DNA of 64,000 nucleotides from Helianthus annuus (GCF_002127325.2 NC_035448.2:127446561-127510560), one strand, 5' to 3'. Shown: positions 10,672-23,903, counted from the first letter of the stretch. The notes: generated by a model from the letters alone, not told the origin. A program made the numbers and translations.

Positions 10672-13600
10672 CCTTGACCGTTGCCGAATCACCTCGACTG
10701 GGACACAACAACACTCTAAGCGGTCACATAGGGACCATGAGTGGGGCTTGGCCGTACCCGTTAGAACTAACCCTTGTCCATGATTCTTATGAGAGTTATT
10801 GGCATTTCAGTTTCAGCCTATGCTCACATGATCTAATAGTTCATTTCATAGCCAAATCATACTATTGAAACATATGTAACATGTATTTCACCCCCGAGAG
10901 TTATAAATCCGAAAACAGTTAAGAGAAAAGGGGGACATGAACTCCCAAGTTTGCGTCCTGCTGTCTCGTATACTCAAAGGTCCTCCTACGATTCATACAA
11001 CTACCTACACACGTGCCATGTTTTATTAGACGTTTAGGTCGTGTAACGACTCTTTGTCTTAGTTGATCATTAAGACTTGTTTTGGAAATCTTGGTGTACT
11101 TTGATGTACATTATATAATTTCAAAGTATATAATTATTAGTTAAAATAATATTTTAACTTAAACTATATTCATCCATTTATTTGGAATATTGTCAAAATA
11201 ATATATTTTTGCCTTAGTTCATGTTGTAATTCTTTTCATGGATATTTCCCAAGTATGGGTATAATTATACTTGTGTATTTTGCCAAGTATTTGTGGTGTA
11301 TTCCGGTGTGTATTTGTACGTACGAGAATACGTATTTTCTTGTATTTATTAAGTATTTTATACTTAATCTTGTATTTAATTTTTCCGGAATATTATTTTT
11401 TAATCAACTAAAAATCACCAATTTGTATTCTTAAAATATATGTATTTTAAGTAAATTTTATAGAGAAGTATCTATAAACTTTCTTGGCAAAAATAATTAT
11501 ACTTTTATAGAAACCTCAAAAATAATATATTTTCAAGATTAACTTAGAAAATATTTACAATTCCATTTTTCACCCAAAATGATATGTTTTTAGCTTATTT
11601 AAGAAAATATATATTTTCCTCAAAAAATTAATATCTCTTCTAATTGTTCAAGAAAATGTATATATTTTTCTCCACTCAAAAATAATATATTTTCTACTTG
11701 ATAAAATATGATATATATTGTAATATTTGTAAAAATCATACTTTCCGTTCTTTTGGTTTTCAAAATACCGTTTAACTCGTTTGTCGAAATATATGTATTT
11801 AATTCCGAAATATATATACATATAGTCCATAGTCCTTGTCCGGTTTGTCCAATATTCGGGTATAAATTATATATTTGTTTTCTTGAGATTTTGGTAATAT
11901 TTGTATTATAATTTTGGTGAGTTATATTATTTTCAAGTTCCTAAAATAATATAACTAATACACATAATATACAAGTAATACACAAATTGTGACATCTAAG
12001 TATATATTTTCCTAAATACATACTTAGTCATTTTTATTTATCAAAAATCAACCTCCAATGTTTGTAATTTTTATAATAAAAATTATGGCAAATTTTTATA
12101 TGAAAACCACGATCAAAATTTACTTATAAACACTTGTTTAAAAATATTTTTCTAAGTGTTTAATTTCTACAAAAAATTTGCCATAGTTTCCCCTTAAAAA
12201 TGGAGGTTTCCATGCTTTAAAAGCATATCATTTTCTTTTAAAATCATCATCAATCATCAACAATTCAATCAAGACTTACCATGAGCTAAAAATATGAAAT
12301 TACACCATGACATGAACTTGAAATTTTGTAAAAATTTGTAGTAATTTATTATGTTGTTAAGTAAGTTTAGTTACCCCTAGAAACATGGTTATTTGTTTAT
12401 AAATATCATTCTTGTAAATTTTAGTCTTTTACAACTTATGGTGATTTTATAAAAATACTTCTTTTTGTATTCTTCTTACTAACAACACTTTTCTAGTCTT
12501 GATTTAACACTAAAAACATGTTTAACTTCTTTAAAAATCATGATCATGTCTTGTAAATAACTTTGGTTTCTTAACAAGATCATTTTTGAAATCATCCATT
12601 CTCAAGACTTATATCATGTATCAATAATCATCATACACAAAAACAAGCTTATGTTTAAGTTCATGTTTAACATAAAGGATGATCATTATGATTTTTCTCA
12701 AGATTCATCCTTATACTTGCTAGATCATGTGTTTAATCACAATCTAGCAAGCTTCTTATGATGATCAACATCATAAACACAAGAGATCAACAATCAAGTA
12801 TCATACATACACTAAATCATCTTAGATTTTCATGTTATTAAGCTTTATGTGAAAGATCATCTTCATGTTTCTTTGAGATTCTTATGATTAACAATTTTCA
12901 TAACACTTTAACCACTAAGATTAGAAGTAAAAACAAGATTATAGGAGCTTACTACTAGCACTATGGCTAGGGAAGAACAAGCATGAAGATGATGAAGATT
13001 TGAAGTGGTTAATAGCTCCTAGAGGTGGTCCTTCAATCTCCCTTGCTTCCAAGCTTCTTAGATATGCTTGTTACACCCTTTAGAGTCCTTAGAATGCTTG
13101 ATAGTTGAATGAAAGTGGTGGGAGTATGGAGGTGGGTTGGGGCCGTAAACAAGAAAGAGGAGAAGGAGAGAGATGAAGTTGTTTGCAATGTTAAGAATGA
13201 AAGAAAAATGATGGTCTTGAGGTTTATAAAACAATCCTCCAACATGTATTTAACTCTTGGTTCTTATGTTCCTAAATATCTTTACAAATCAAATAAAATA
13301 TAAGAAAGAAATCCCAAGTGGGCCCCCCATGTCTAACCGTCCAAAAGGGGGGGGGGGTCTAGTTGTGTTTCAAATGTTAGTTAGGGTCTTGGTTAGATTT
13401 TAGGGATTTAGTTAGGGTTATGTGTGTTATAGTGTTTTAGGATGTGTTTTGATGTTCGGTGACCATAACTAGCTTCGTAATGCTAAAACAATGCTTCTAG
13501 TGAAAATTTGGTGTTTCGGGTAGTGTCCGGTTGTTCGGTTGGTTACCGGTTCGTTAAGGTGCTAAATTGCGCAGTTTAGTTTTCTTTATGTTGTCTTTTA

Positions 13601-14589
13601 TGACAGTTTTGATTCCCGACACTTAGGAAAGTATTCTGGAACATTAAACCATAATTCTGCATTATATTTTGATGTTAGAAAGCTGATTTTTGCTGAATTT
13701 GGTTGAAAACTACAGAATTCTGCAGTTTTAGTGTGTTTCTGGCACTTTCTGGCACCTAAATTATCACTAGGAAGGCAGTTTTATGATCCCTGCTTTCCTA
13801 CACAATATTCTAGTGTAACTCTTGGCTTCGGGGCTCATTCTGTGTCTTAACATCAGGTCTGTCTGAGTACTGAATTCCCGTCAGTACTTCTAGTTTGTCT
13901 GATAACTGTGCTAACTTTGTTCTGTGCACTAACTGAATCATATTGTGTTGCATGTAATAATGATGAACAATCTTGCAACATGAAATGCCTTTGTATGTAT
14001 ATGACAGTAATCAGAAGTTCATTCATCTTGTTAATTCAATCATGCACAGTCATTAAAGCACAAATTACTGTTTATTATTGTACAGAATACATGAAAAAGT
14101 GCCAGTTGTCACAGACACGATCGTGCACGAGTTGGATTTAACAATATAAATTAAGGAACCCCCTCTCATTCCAATACATTTTCCCAACACCACAACACTC
14201 AAAATTCATAAGTTCCATCCAGGGGACAAAATCTTGTGCTCGGTTCTGCCCCATTCTACCTCTGACAAAGTTGACTACTTGAATCAAGAAGCATACTTTA
14301 GTAAAAACCGCACTCTGGTTTTGGTTGGTCACTTATGACCATGTCATGGTTAATCCACCAAGTGTTGGTTATATTATAGTTATTATTGGCTAGTCTTCTT
14401 GTATCACTTTGGTGCAGCTAAACCCTTGACGTTTAATTTATGATATTTACATTTAAAGTTTAATGGCGGTGTTTGTATTTATGAAATTCTTGGTCATGTT
14501 AATTATTTTATTAACGCTAGTCTTTATTTACTTTGGTTTTGAACCTGTAAATGCGTATATTAGCCCAATGTGATCATTGCATACATTTT
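10672..14589. other. Unclassified AT-rich repeat-like DNA, no gene
   Basis: No credible coding region. 11100-12600 is strongly AT-rich with many TATATTTT/AAATATA words and looks like LTR or MITE sequence. 12900-13300 has a minus-strand LTR feel (TATA-like TTTATAAAAC near 13222). A G-run is at about 13348-13357. 13380-14150 resembles retroelement sequence but I see no diagnostic end or motif. The short ORFs here lack any recognisable domain. Confidence 0.5.
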
Positions 14590-14726
14590 GAGTTTATATA
14601 GTCTATATATAAAACCCGGTTACTTCACTAGAAAAGAAATGATGGATATAGTTTTCAAAACTAAAAGTGGTTTAGCTTAATGTATTAATTTAAGCCTTAG
14701 GATTAATAGTCCTACGGGAGTTTGTA
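14590..14726 (+). repeat. Left copy of a ~130-bp direct repeat split by the Helitron
   Basis: The unit starting GAGTTTATATAGTCTATA and running to CCTACGG is followed by the first nine bases of a second unit (GAGTTTGTA). The rest of that second unit lies at 19857-19970, after the Helitron. The pair was tandem before insertion. Confidence 0.85.
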
Positions 14727-15798
14727 TCTATATATATATAAATGAGATGGATTTGGGCCATGTGGCATGTGATTTAGGAGCTTTTTGATGATGTGGCAAC
14801 CTATGGTTGAGGTGTTTTGTGAGTTTGGGAGGGAATCCATTCTAAATTTCTAAATACACATATAAATTCAGTAGACACGGGATCCGAATAAACTCCGGGT
14901 CGGATCAGTTTGATTTGGATCATCCACTCCTTTATTCGGATTTCATATAAATGCCTCCATCTTAATTATTGTTCATCTCACCTACCGACACCATATCTTC
15001 CCTGTTCTTTCTCTTGCAGTGCATCAGTCTCCTTTATCAAGAATCAAATATAATCAAAGGTAAATCTACACAATCGATCCTAAATCTGCTTTATTTATGT
15101 TATTCAATTCTATAGAAACTTGATTTTATAAATATTGCTTCGAATGCTATTAACTTCTTCTTTGTCCTAAACTTTGTAGATCTGATCATAAAAATTGAAG
15201 GTATGTTGTTTTAATTTGTTGTTTATCTACTGTGTATCTTTAATCAAGCTATTGAACATTTATCTTTTTTTTTTGCAAACAAAATCAAGATCAGAGGTTT
15301 TGTTATCAACATCTACATTCTCCGATTTATGTAGTGTCTATGAACGTTAATCATCTCTTCGACATTTATCAAAGTTACTGATTTTTGTTGATTTTGTTTT
15401 TCATGTGGAACCCTAAATCTCGGATAAAATCGGACTCCGATCATTCGTCAAACAACAGAGGTTAGTTAAATGTTATAGTTGTTTTCTCTTTTTTTAAGTT
15501 TGTGTAGGTTTGATTTTATCCTTTCTGTTCTGTATTTTTTTTTTTTCAAAAATTGATAACATATGTTATGAATGTTTTATGGTTTGTTTTTCTCATGGTA
15601 AACTCTCAATCTTTTGTGACAATCGGACTCGAATTGTTCGTCAACCAAAATAGGTTAGTTCAGTTTTGTTGGTGTTGTTTGTTTTTTGATATGTATAGTC
15701 TTTCTTTTTTATTTTTGTCTTTAGGCGTTAATTTGAAATTTTATGTGATTATCTTTTGAAGTTCTTATGGTTTGTTTTGTGAGTTATAATCTTTTGTA

Positions 15799-16092
15799 TT
15801 TAGTTATAATTTTTGTGTTTATTTAATTGTTAATTCTTTAAAGATGTCTTTAATTTCTTTTTAAAGTTGTTTTTGTTTCTATAAATAGATTAATGTTGTT
15901 AAAGATGATTTTTGTATTCGAAATTATGATTCGGTTTCTGTAAATAGACTTTGTTTCTATAAATAGATTACCGTTATATTTTTTTTAAAACAATGTTTAC
16001 TTCCTTTGTAGTTATGGATCCTGAAAACAACGCTCCTTCGTTGTTAAAGTTGATTGAGGACTATGATCCTATATTTTTGGTATGTTTCTTTA
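15799..16092 (+). pseudogene. Captured exon-like fragment, copy 1, in Helitron 1
   Basis: After an acceptor-like TTTGTAG a short open stretch (ATG at about 16015, MDPENNAPSLLKLIEDYD) ends at a GTATGT donor near 16080. A further exon-like stretch follows at about 16160-16242 (start EIPYDFATLLWGEQLP) and ends at GTGAGT. The sequence vaguely resembles the start of a B3-type DNA-binding domain, but I am not sure. The same block is repeated at 16252-16541. No complete gene is present. Confidence 0.4.
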
Positions 16093-16251
16093 CTTTTCAG
16101 TTTTGTGCATACAATAAGTTATTGCAACTTATATGTTTTTTTTTGTTTCTATTGATAGGAAATACCGTATGATTTTGCAACCTTATTGTGGGGAGAACAA
16201 CTTCCATATGTCAATGTCTTAAAATTATTGATGATGATTTATCGTGAGTCA

Positions 16252-16541
16252 TTTAGTTATAATTTTTGTATTTAGTTAGTTGTTAATTCTTTAAAGATGC
16301 CTTTAATTTCATTTTTAAAGTTGTTTTTGTTTCTATAAGCATATTAATGTTGTTAAAGATGATTTTTGTATTCGGAATTATGATTCGGTTTCTGTAAATA
16401 GACTTTGTTTCTATAAATAGATTACCATTATATATTTTTTTTAAACAGAGGTTACTTCCTTTGCAGTTATGGTTCCTAAAAACAACTCTCATTCGTTGTT
16501 AAAGTTGATTGAGGAATATTTTCCTATATTTTTGGTATGTT
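16252..16541 (+). repeat. Duplicate of the exon-like block inside Helitron 1
   Basis: It repeats 15799-16092 in direct orientation, including the AGTTATGG exon start and the TTTTTGGTATG donor. The coding part has diverged by substitutions (MVPKNNSHSLLKLIEEY). Tandem duplication inside the element is the simplest reading. Confidence 0.75.
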
Positions 16542-16985
16542 TTCTTAGTGATTTGATTTTCAAATTTTAAATTTTGAAGTCAATCATTATTTAAATTTAA
16601 ATTTTGAAGTAAACCATTATTGTGTTTGATTTTAAATTTTCAATTTCGAAGTCAATTATTATTTTAAATTTAAATTTGAAAGTTTGCCATTAATGTGTTT
16701 GATTTTAAATTTCGAAGTCAATCATTATTTTAATTTAAATTTGGAAGTAAACCATTAATGTGTTTTACCCGTTTAGTCCATTCTTTTTTCAATTAACTTA
16801 ATTCATCTTTAATGTGACCGAATTGATGGAGTGCTCTAAGAAGGTTTCTTTGTTAATTAATTCTTCCCTTCGGCTTACAAGGGATGGCGCTAAGGTAATT
16901 AACATCAAAATTCTATCTTTTTATTACTTGAATTCTCTTGCTTTATAATTTATGTCAATGTATTATTTTGTGTTTTGACTTGGAT
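16541..16985 (+). repeat. Internal duplication of Helitron 1, copy 1
   Basis: About 450 bp from TTAGTGATTTGATTT to ATAAAACATAATGTGAAGG recurs at 18616-19083 in direct orientation. It includes an exon-like piece ending GCTAAG/GTAATT. Confidence 0.8.
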
Positions 16986-18615
16986 ATAAAACATAATGTG
17001 AAGGCATATTTCAAACTTATTTTACCGGTTTTTTTATTTGGATTGTAGAATAAGTGATTTGATGAACTCACAGGTATTTGGATTTTGTGTTTACTCTATT
17101 CTGCATAGGGCTCCTTCATTTTTTTGTATTCTTTTACTTCGCTCAGTGATTCTTCTATTTTCAAGATAAGAATACAGGCTTCATCTGCATTAGCTACTTC
17201 CCAAACCCTCTCTCTTTCTTTCGCAAGTTGCTACCTTTTTTGCTCTCTTTGTTTCCACCGTTTTCCAGAAGCATCATTATGTTGGTCTATCAAGATTTGA
17301 TTACTGGTAATCTTTTCCTTTCAATTTCACATATATTTTGTATTTATGAATTTAGGCTTATTAGCTCTTTGATTGCGTAGCATTTTTGGTTATTGATTAG
17401 GTTTAATTTGGCTGCAAATCCATTAGGTTATTGTTTGATGTGAAGTTTTTTAGATCTGAAGATTGGTTTTTTAGGTTTATTTTGTGTAATGGTTTTTTAT
17501 TAGCTTTTTTAGGTTTTATTAATTTGTTTTTAATCTTTTTATTATTTTTCATGTGACTGATGTTTGAAGCTTTAATCTTTTGTTAGAATCTATAATTTTT
17601 TTATATGTTTTTAGCTGATTTTAGGTTTTATTTACTGTTTTATTAATTATTATCTCTTAATTGTTATGCAGTGGATTGAATAATTTCTTATTAATATCAT
17701 TATTCCATTGATAACATTAATCAAAAAACTATTTTGAGTTGATTATGATGAACACAAACAGAGAAAAAGGAGTAATACTACTTTAAATTAAAATTAAAAA
17801 TTTCAGAATTTTTTCTCTTGTGATTAGTTGCTTAAATCAATGGTTTTTATCACTTTGATTAATTGAATGCTTTGAAATCTTGATGTTTTTTTATGAGATG
17901 CTTTGACTATATTATTTATAATTTTAGGGATACTTCAAGTCTTCGACTATTGTTTTTGTACTCGAGTTGCATATCGAATTCAAATTGTGTTTTGTAATTT
18001 TAGGTGATGAGCTTCTTTCAGACTCCTTCCCCTACAAGGAACTCTTGAATGGGATCCTATGGGAAGTTGAAGGAAAGGTATATCTTGCGCCGTTCTTTAT
18101 CTATATCTTGACTGAGATTCTATAGGAAATTGATCTCTATTCGATTCACTGATGTATATTCTTCTCCTTACCATTTTGTTCCGTTAATCAACTCATGTGT
18201 GCTCTTATGTTTGATACCAGATCTGATTCCAGTGATTAATATCCGCTTGAGTAACCCAATCCGAGTCTGATTTTTTTCATTAACGATTCAGGTAAACTTT
18301 CATGATTTGGTTTTTTTTGCAAGGCTAATCATCTGAATTAATTTGTTATTTTTATGGTTTACCATTGCATAAGTTAGTATAACTTGTTGATAAAGTTTTG
18401 TTTTGGGGGATAATAGTCATAAAGTGAGTAATATTCAAGGTTTATGTGTTTTTATTTTGGTTCATTAGGTGTTTATTTTGGATGGTCCGGAGTTTTTGGC
18501 TGCAACTATGTTGGACAGAGATATGCTTGTTGTGGCTGGAAATTGGTACCATGTCGGTTGGTTTTGCCTGGCAAGGATAGACTTTCATAATAAGTTTGCT
18601 TGATTTACAGGATTG

Positions 18616-19083
18616 GATATTAGTGATTTGATTTTTAGATTTTAAATTTTAAATTTTGAAGTTAATTGTTATTTTAAATTTAAATTTTGAAGTAAATCAT
18701 TATTGTGTTTCATTTTAAATTTTCAATTTCGAAGTCAATTATTATTTTAAATTGAAATTTGAAAGTTTGCCATTAATTTGTTTGATTTTAAATTTCGAAG
18801 TCAATCATTATTTTAATTTAAATTTGGAAGTAAACCATTAATGTGTTTCACCCGTTTAGTCCATTCTTTTTTTCCGTTAACTTAATTCATCATTAATGTG
18901 ACATAATTGATAGAGTGCTCTAAGAAGGTTTCTTTGTTAACTAATTCTTCTCTTCGGCTTACAAGGGATGACGCTAAGGTAATTAACATCAAAATTCTAT
19001 CTTTTTATTAATTGAATTCTCTTGCTTTATAATTTCTGAAAGAAGTATTATTTTGTGTTTTGACTTGGATATAAAACATAATG
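18616..19083 (+). repeat. Internal duplication of Helitron 1, copy 2
   Basis: Second copy of 16541-16985 with scattered substitutions. It is preceded at 18472-18600 by an open stretch (LDGPEFLAATMLDRD...) that I do not recognise. Confidence 0.8.
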
Positions 19084-19828
19084 TGAAGGTATAATTAAAT
19101 AGATAAATGATATAGGATGATTAGGATTACTTATTGGTTATTACTATCATTTTCTAATTACATTTCTTATTGAGATAGCTTGGTTTTGCAATTACAATCC
19201 TTTTTAGTTATATTTCTTATTCAGATAGCTGGTGATGCAGCAGGGTCATGTTGCAACTACTATTCAACAACCACCTATAAGGCCTATGTAAGTGTTGTGC
19301 ATTGTGTTTAATTAATATGGTTATTAACAGGTTTTTAATTTGATACATAATTTGAATTAGAATGGGCATGTGTATAGATTGAAATTTAGCTTATTTCACA
19401 AAACTTTAAGTCTTTGTTAAAAGAGTTGTAATTTCTTTAATGTTGATTGTGATAATTGTGTATCATTCTTAAATTTAGGATTAAGTCATAAATTGTTCTG
19501 AGACAGCTGTGCTGCATGTTGTTAGATCAAAAAACTATGATGGATGAACAAGTATGCAGCTAGATACAAGATATGCTTTTAAGTTTTAACTCTGTATTTA
19601 AAATAAATTTATACAGATATTTGAATGTTTTGGAACTACTTACTGCATTGAATTCAATAGCAAGTACTGGTGTACTGGAAATATTATGATAGTGATGTGA
19701 AGTTTACAACAAGAAAAAGTCTATGAAACCGAATTAAAAATTTGTGGTGGAGAAAACGGAAAGAGGATACTTTAGAGTTTAAAAATGTTATTTTTATACT
19801 TTTATTTGTTGTAAATTAAATTTTCCTA

Positions 19829-19856
19829 CCCGGAAAATTTCCGGGTTATAACCTAG
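19829..19856 (+). other. Helitron 1 3' terminal hairpin and CTAG end
   Basis: A 17-nt palindrome with an 8-bp stem is followed 7 nt later by CTAG and a flanking T. This is the canonical rolling-circle termination signal. Confidence 0.92.
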
Positions 19857-19970
19857 TAGTCTATATATAAAACCCCATTACGACACTAGAAATGATGGGT
19901 ATAATTTTCAAAACTAAAAGTGGTTTAGCTTAATGTATTAATTTAAGCCTTAGGATTAATAGTCCTACGG
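19857..19970 (+). repeat. Right part of the repeat split by Helitron 1
   Basis: It starts TAGTCTATATATAAAACCCC and ends CCTACGG, matching 14598-14717. It fixes the insertion site as GTTTGTA/TAGTC. Confidence 0.85.
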
Positions 19971-20424
19971 TAAGGGATCCTCTCACCATTATGCTTATCG
20001 GGCTTATGATGACATTAAGTCACAAGAGTGTTCAAAGTCGGGCATTGGGAGTTTACGTGACCATGGTTGGGATGGCTTTAATCCAGACTTAATCGGGGGG
20101 CTAGGGTGTCTTATTGCGCCTAGTTGTTAATAAAGTTCGTGGGGGATTCAATCGCCATGGTCACTATGTTAAGTATATTAAGTGTTGGGAGCATAAGCCT
20201 GATGTAGTCTATTCATCTCATGCTGAAACCCCGAAATACCTTACCATTATAATACTTGTAAATGTTATATGTGAACCATAGATAGAAATAAAACGACACA
20301 CATGTTTAGACAATGCAAATTAATTTAAATACAAAAGATATTTCATATTAAGTTGTAACATCCCAAATTTTCATTTATTCATAATGTGTCTTGGGGGGGG
20401 GGGGTGTTTGTAATTTAACTATTA
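19971..20424. other. No gene seen
   Basis: Moderate-complexity DNA with an 11-base G run near 20394. I see no ORF with a domain and no repeat ends. Confidence 0.5.
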
Positions 20425-20504
20425 CTAGCAGGATGCCCGTGCGATACGGTGCGAGCGACACATCGCATTGGAATACCTCTTTTTTGTAGTTTTCCCATAT
20501 AATA
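20425..20504 (-). mobile_element. Extra Helitron 3' end next to Helitron 2
   Basis: On the minus strand this ends in CCGTATCGCACGG-type hairpin sequence followed by CTAG (20425-20428) and T. It repeats the first ~75 bp of Helitron 2 with substitutions, giving two consecutive 3' ends. It is either the remnant of an older insertion into which Helitron 2 landed or a duplicated terminus. Confidence 0.6.
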
Positions 20505-22512
20505 CTAGTAGGATGCCCGCGCGATGCGGCAAGAGCGGCACATCGCATTGCGATACTCGTTTTTTGTAGTTTTCTTATTCATATAATATTTATTGTAGGA
20601 TTATTAGGATAGATATACATAAAAAATGAAGTAATCGGGTAGTCCATTTCTTTGTGCTATGCATGCTTTGGTCGGTTCGGTTACTATCCTCGACCGAAGC
20701 CGAAACCAAAGTCATCGGTTAGTCTATTTTATTAACCAATCAGTTTTCGGTTAATCACTTTGGTTTATTCGGGTAGATTGACGGTTTTTGGTTTGGTTCA
20801 TTTAATTTCAGTTAATAGCAAAAATCAAACATGAGCTAAAACTTTTGCTTAGAAATATATGAAATTAAGGTATAAATACATGAAATGAAAGTATAAATAT
20901 ATGAAATATATGAACCAGAGGTATAAATGTTAGAAATATATGAAAATATGAATGACTTGGTTCGGTTCAGCTAATTTTGGTTAAACAAGAGTATAAAAAC
21001 ATTGATAACCGGTTTTTGGTTAATTCGTTTTCAGTTTTCAGTTAATTCAGTTTTTGGGTAATTTTGGTTCGGTTTCGTCTGTTTTGGTTTGGTTTAGGTT
21101 AACGATTTAGTTATTGCTCACCAATAACAGATTTTGGTTAATAATCGCCATGTGCGCGCGTGATGCGGTGGGAAACACAGACATTGCCACGATGTGTATT
21201 GTTCGATTGGTTAGATTATTATCCTCAACCGAAATCTCGGTCATAGATTAGTCTATTTTATTACCAATCCTTTTTCAGTTAATCCGTTTGGTTTATTAAG
21301 TTAGATTGACGGTTTTTTGTTTGGTTCATTTAATTTTGGTCAATAGCCGAAACCAAACGGTGGCTAAAACTTTTGATTAGAAATACATGAAATTTAGGTA
21401 TAAATACATGAAATAAATGTATATAATACATGAAATGGAGGTATAAATGCATAAAATGAGGTATAAATATGAAATACATGAATTGATGGTATAAAAGCTT
21501 GAAATATATGAAAATATGAATGGTTAAGTTAATTTCGGGTAAATGAGGGTACAAAAAAATCAATAACCGTTTTTGGTTAATTCTGGTTTTGATTAATCAA
21601 TTTTCAGTTAACTCAATTTTTGGTTGATTTCGGTCCGGTTTCGGTAAATGATTCAGTTATTACTCATCCTTAGACGCTATTAATCACGTAACATATCAGT
21701 TGTTTCAATTTAAAAACTACAGCAATAATATACTAAAATTAAAGAGAATAAAATAATCATTTATATGGTGTAATTTAAAAAAAATATTAACGTAAATTTT
21801 TTTTTACCATTTAAAAATTGAGTTGGGGGGGGGGGAATTAGTTTTTTTATAAGAGTATAAAGTGTAATAACTACTAACTAATTATCACCATCACCACTTT
21901 GGTGGGGGTGGTAGAGGCTTTGTACCTCTTGGGGAGAGACCGGGGTTTAATTCCTTGCATGGAATAAATTTGGTGTAATTTATGAGTAGTGATTATGTAA
22001 CCTTTTACCGTTAAAAAAACTTACTAATTATCTATAATTTTGTTAAAGATGAGGGTTTAATCACTTGACATTTTGTGGCAATTAAACATTTTGGGATAAT
22101 GACTAAGTACGTTGGGCTTTAGTCACTTATACACTAAGGCATCATCTACTTGTACCTTTTAATCCACACGTCAATACAGACCAAAACAACTATCGAAACG
22201 TCAACAAAAATGAATAGTTCGTCACGGTACTTTTGGATTTTTTTTTTAAACATTATAGTTTATAAGATATGGAAAGAATACGTAAAATAAATATAAGTTT
22301 GTTGTGGAAGGAGAAAAATGTAACTAATTACCCATAATTTTGTTAAAACTTTAGAGATTTAAGTGTAATAAGATGGGGGCTAAAATATAACTATTGTTTA
22401 AAAGACCAATTTACCTTAATTTTAGGGATGCATATATAAATTAAGAGGGAAAAGTTCTTATTTTTTGGTATCTTAAAATGCCCATCCTTCATGCATTATA
22501 ATATAGTATAGA
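20505..22512 (-). mobile_element. Helitron 2, non-autonomous, about 2.0 kb
   Basis: On the minus strand the 5' end is TCTATACTATATTATAATG (from 22512), preceded by A. The 3' end has a CCGC/GCGG stem then ATCCTACTAG (CTAG at 20505-20508), followed by T. The A/T flanks fit Helitron insertion. No Rep-helicase is present. Inside is a direct duplication of about 500 bp (20640-21130 and 21170-21660). Confidence 0.7.
20640..21660. repeat. Two direct ~500-bp repeats inside Helitron 2
   Basis: Both halves run through GGTTCGGTT/AACCGAAACC words and a stretch of repeated 'ATGAAAT...GTATAAATA' phrases. The second copy starts about 530 bp after the first and is moderately diverged. Confidence 0.7.
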
Positions 22513-22568
22513 TAAGATATGACAAGCATACGTAAAGAAAATTATAAGTTTGTTGTGGAGGGGAAAAT

Positions 22569-23898
22569 TATAACAACCCTCCAAAATTATTTCCGACACC
22601 CCTAATATATTTAGAATGTCCCTACACATCTTAAAATACACCCCGTATACGTATAATAGCCCTAAATACCTTTAAATTAATAAAATAAAAATAAAAACAA
22701 GAATTTAGTGTCGCTCACGGGCCACGAAGACTATGTCTTCTGGTTACGCGGGGCGCGACAGCTCAAGGTCAGGGCGACTCCCTAGGCTGCTACGTGTCCC
22801 AATCCGTGTCGAAGCTAGTCTGTGACAAATCAAAGCTAGGCTCTACGTACCCTATGTCACGGGCCGTGCAGGACTTCCCTTCGGCTTACGCGGGCCGCGA
22901 GGAAGTCTGGATCAGACCCTATAAATAGATGGGATCGGCAGTCAGTCGAAATCGTTCAAAATTCTCAAAACTCTCTCAATTCTAAAGTGTAGAAGTAATA
23001 TCCGGGCATAATATGCCCCTAATTAACGAAGTTCTGCCTCGTCGTAAGTATCATAACCCCCGGTTACGTATTAGATACGCTGCCCGATTGATCTAGGATT
23101 CCGTAACGGCTGTTGAGGCTCTGCCCGACGTAGTCGTTGGAGTTCTATCTCGGGGAGGGTATTACTAATGTAAATATTGGGTTATTATACTAACGCGTGT
23201 GCATTGTGTAATTAGTAGATAATCACCAGGAAATCACAAAGGAAAACCCTAAGATAACAATGTGAGTAATCCTCCTTTTTGCAAACTGTTTTTACAAAAC
23301 CTCAAATGTTTTACATTATATTAAACAGTGATTGAGTATTTATATTCTACAATTATCGTCGGTATGTTGGGGTTTTGTATACAAAATTTGTTACTACACT
23401 GTGAGTAGTAACATGACCACAAGTCGGGTTGACAGTACCGTGGGTGGTAATTAAAGTAGATGGAAACAAATGTAATTGCGAGATCGCCCTCAATACTGTA
23501 AAACGGTTTTACTTGTCTTGATTAAATTGGGATTCACTCACCAGTATTTCCCACTGACAAAATGTTTTTAAACGCATTTCAGGTAACAAAATGTGAAAGC
23601 CAAATAGAAGCCAGCTGGATAGCACTAAAGGCTTGGAAAAGTGGCTATAAAAGTTACCTAAATAAAGAGATGTTTTATTTAAATAAAATAGGGTTTATCC
23701 CTATGAAAATGTGTGTAATGGAAACTTGGGATTTTCCCATGTGTTTAATATTATAAACGTGTGGTATTTTACCCTGATAAAATATTTCCTAACTACGATT
23801 CTGATGTAATTTCCGCTGCCAAATTGATAAACACCGATACCACTGAAACTGGCCGCGGCCGCCCGTTCCCGGGTAGTTAGGGGACGGGGGTTGCGACA
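22569..23898 (+). repeat. 5' LTR of Tekay-like gypsy element G0
   Basis: It starts TATAACAACCCTCC and ends GGGTTGCGACA, followed by a primer site. TATAAATA is at 22920. Two word doublets lie upstream: 22716-22757 and 22858-22899, each 11 bp, 20 bp, 11 bp. A conserved GTGAGT donor-like site is at 23262. It is homologous to the LTRs of G2 and G3, which lie on the opposite strand. Confidence 0.85.
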
Positions 23899-23903
23899 GA
23901 AGG

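Larger units (their letters stand above)
14727..19856 (+). mobile_element. Helitron 1, non-autonomous, 5.1 kb
   Basis: The 5' end is TCTATATATATATAAATG and the 3' end is a perfect stem (CCCGGAAA/TTTCCGGG, 19829-19845) followed by TTATAACCTAG. The flanks are A on the left and T on the right, as expected for Helitron insertion between A and T. Removing the element restores a second copy of the flanking 130-bp repeat, which confirms both ends. No Rep-helicase ORF is seen, so it would depend on another element. The interior is AT-rich, with intron-like signals and short exon-like stretches (for example 16014-16080), consistent with captured host gene pieces. Confidence 0.9.

Noticed and set aside
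10659..10868. 69-codon ORF after the gypsy LTR end
   Set aside because: No domain, crosses the apparent LTR end, and length is expected by chance.
13908..14332. Short ORFs on both strands
   Set aside because: No recognisable protein, no promoter or splice context.
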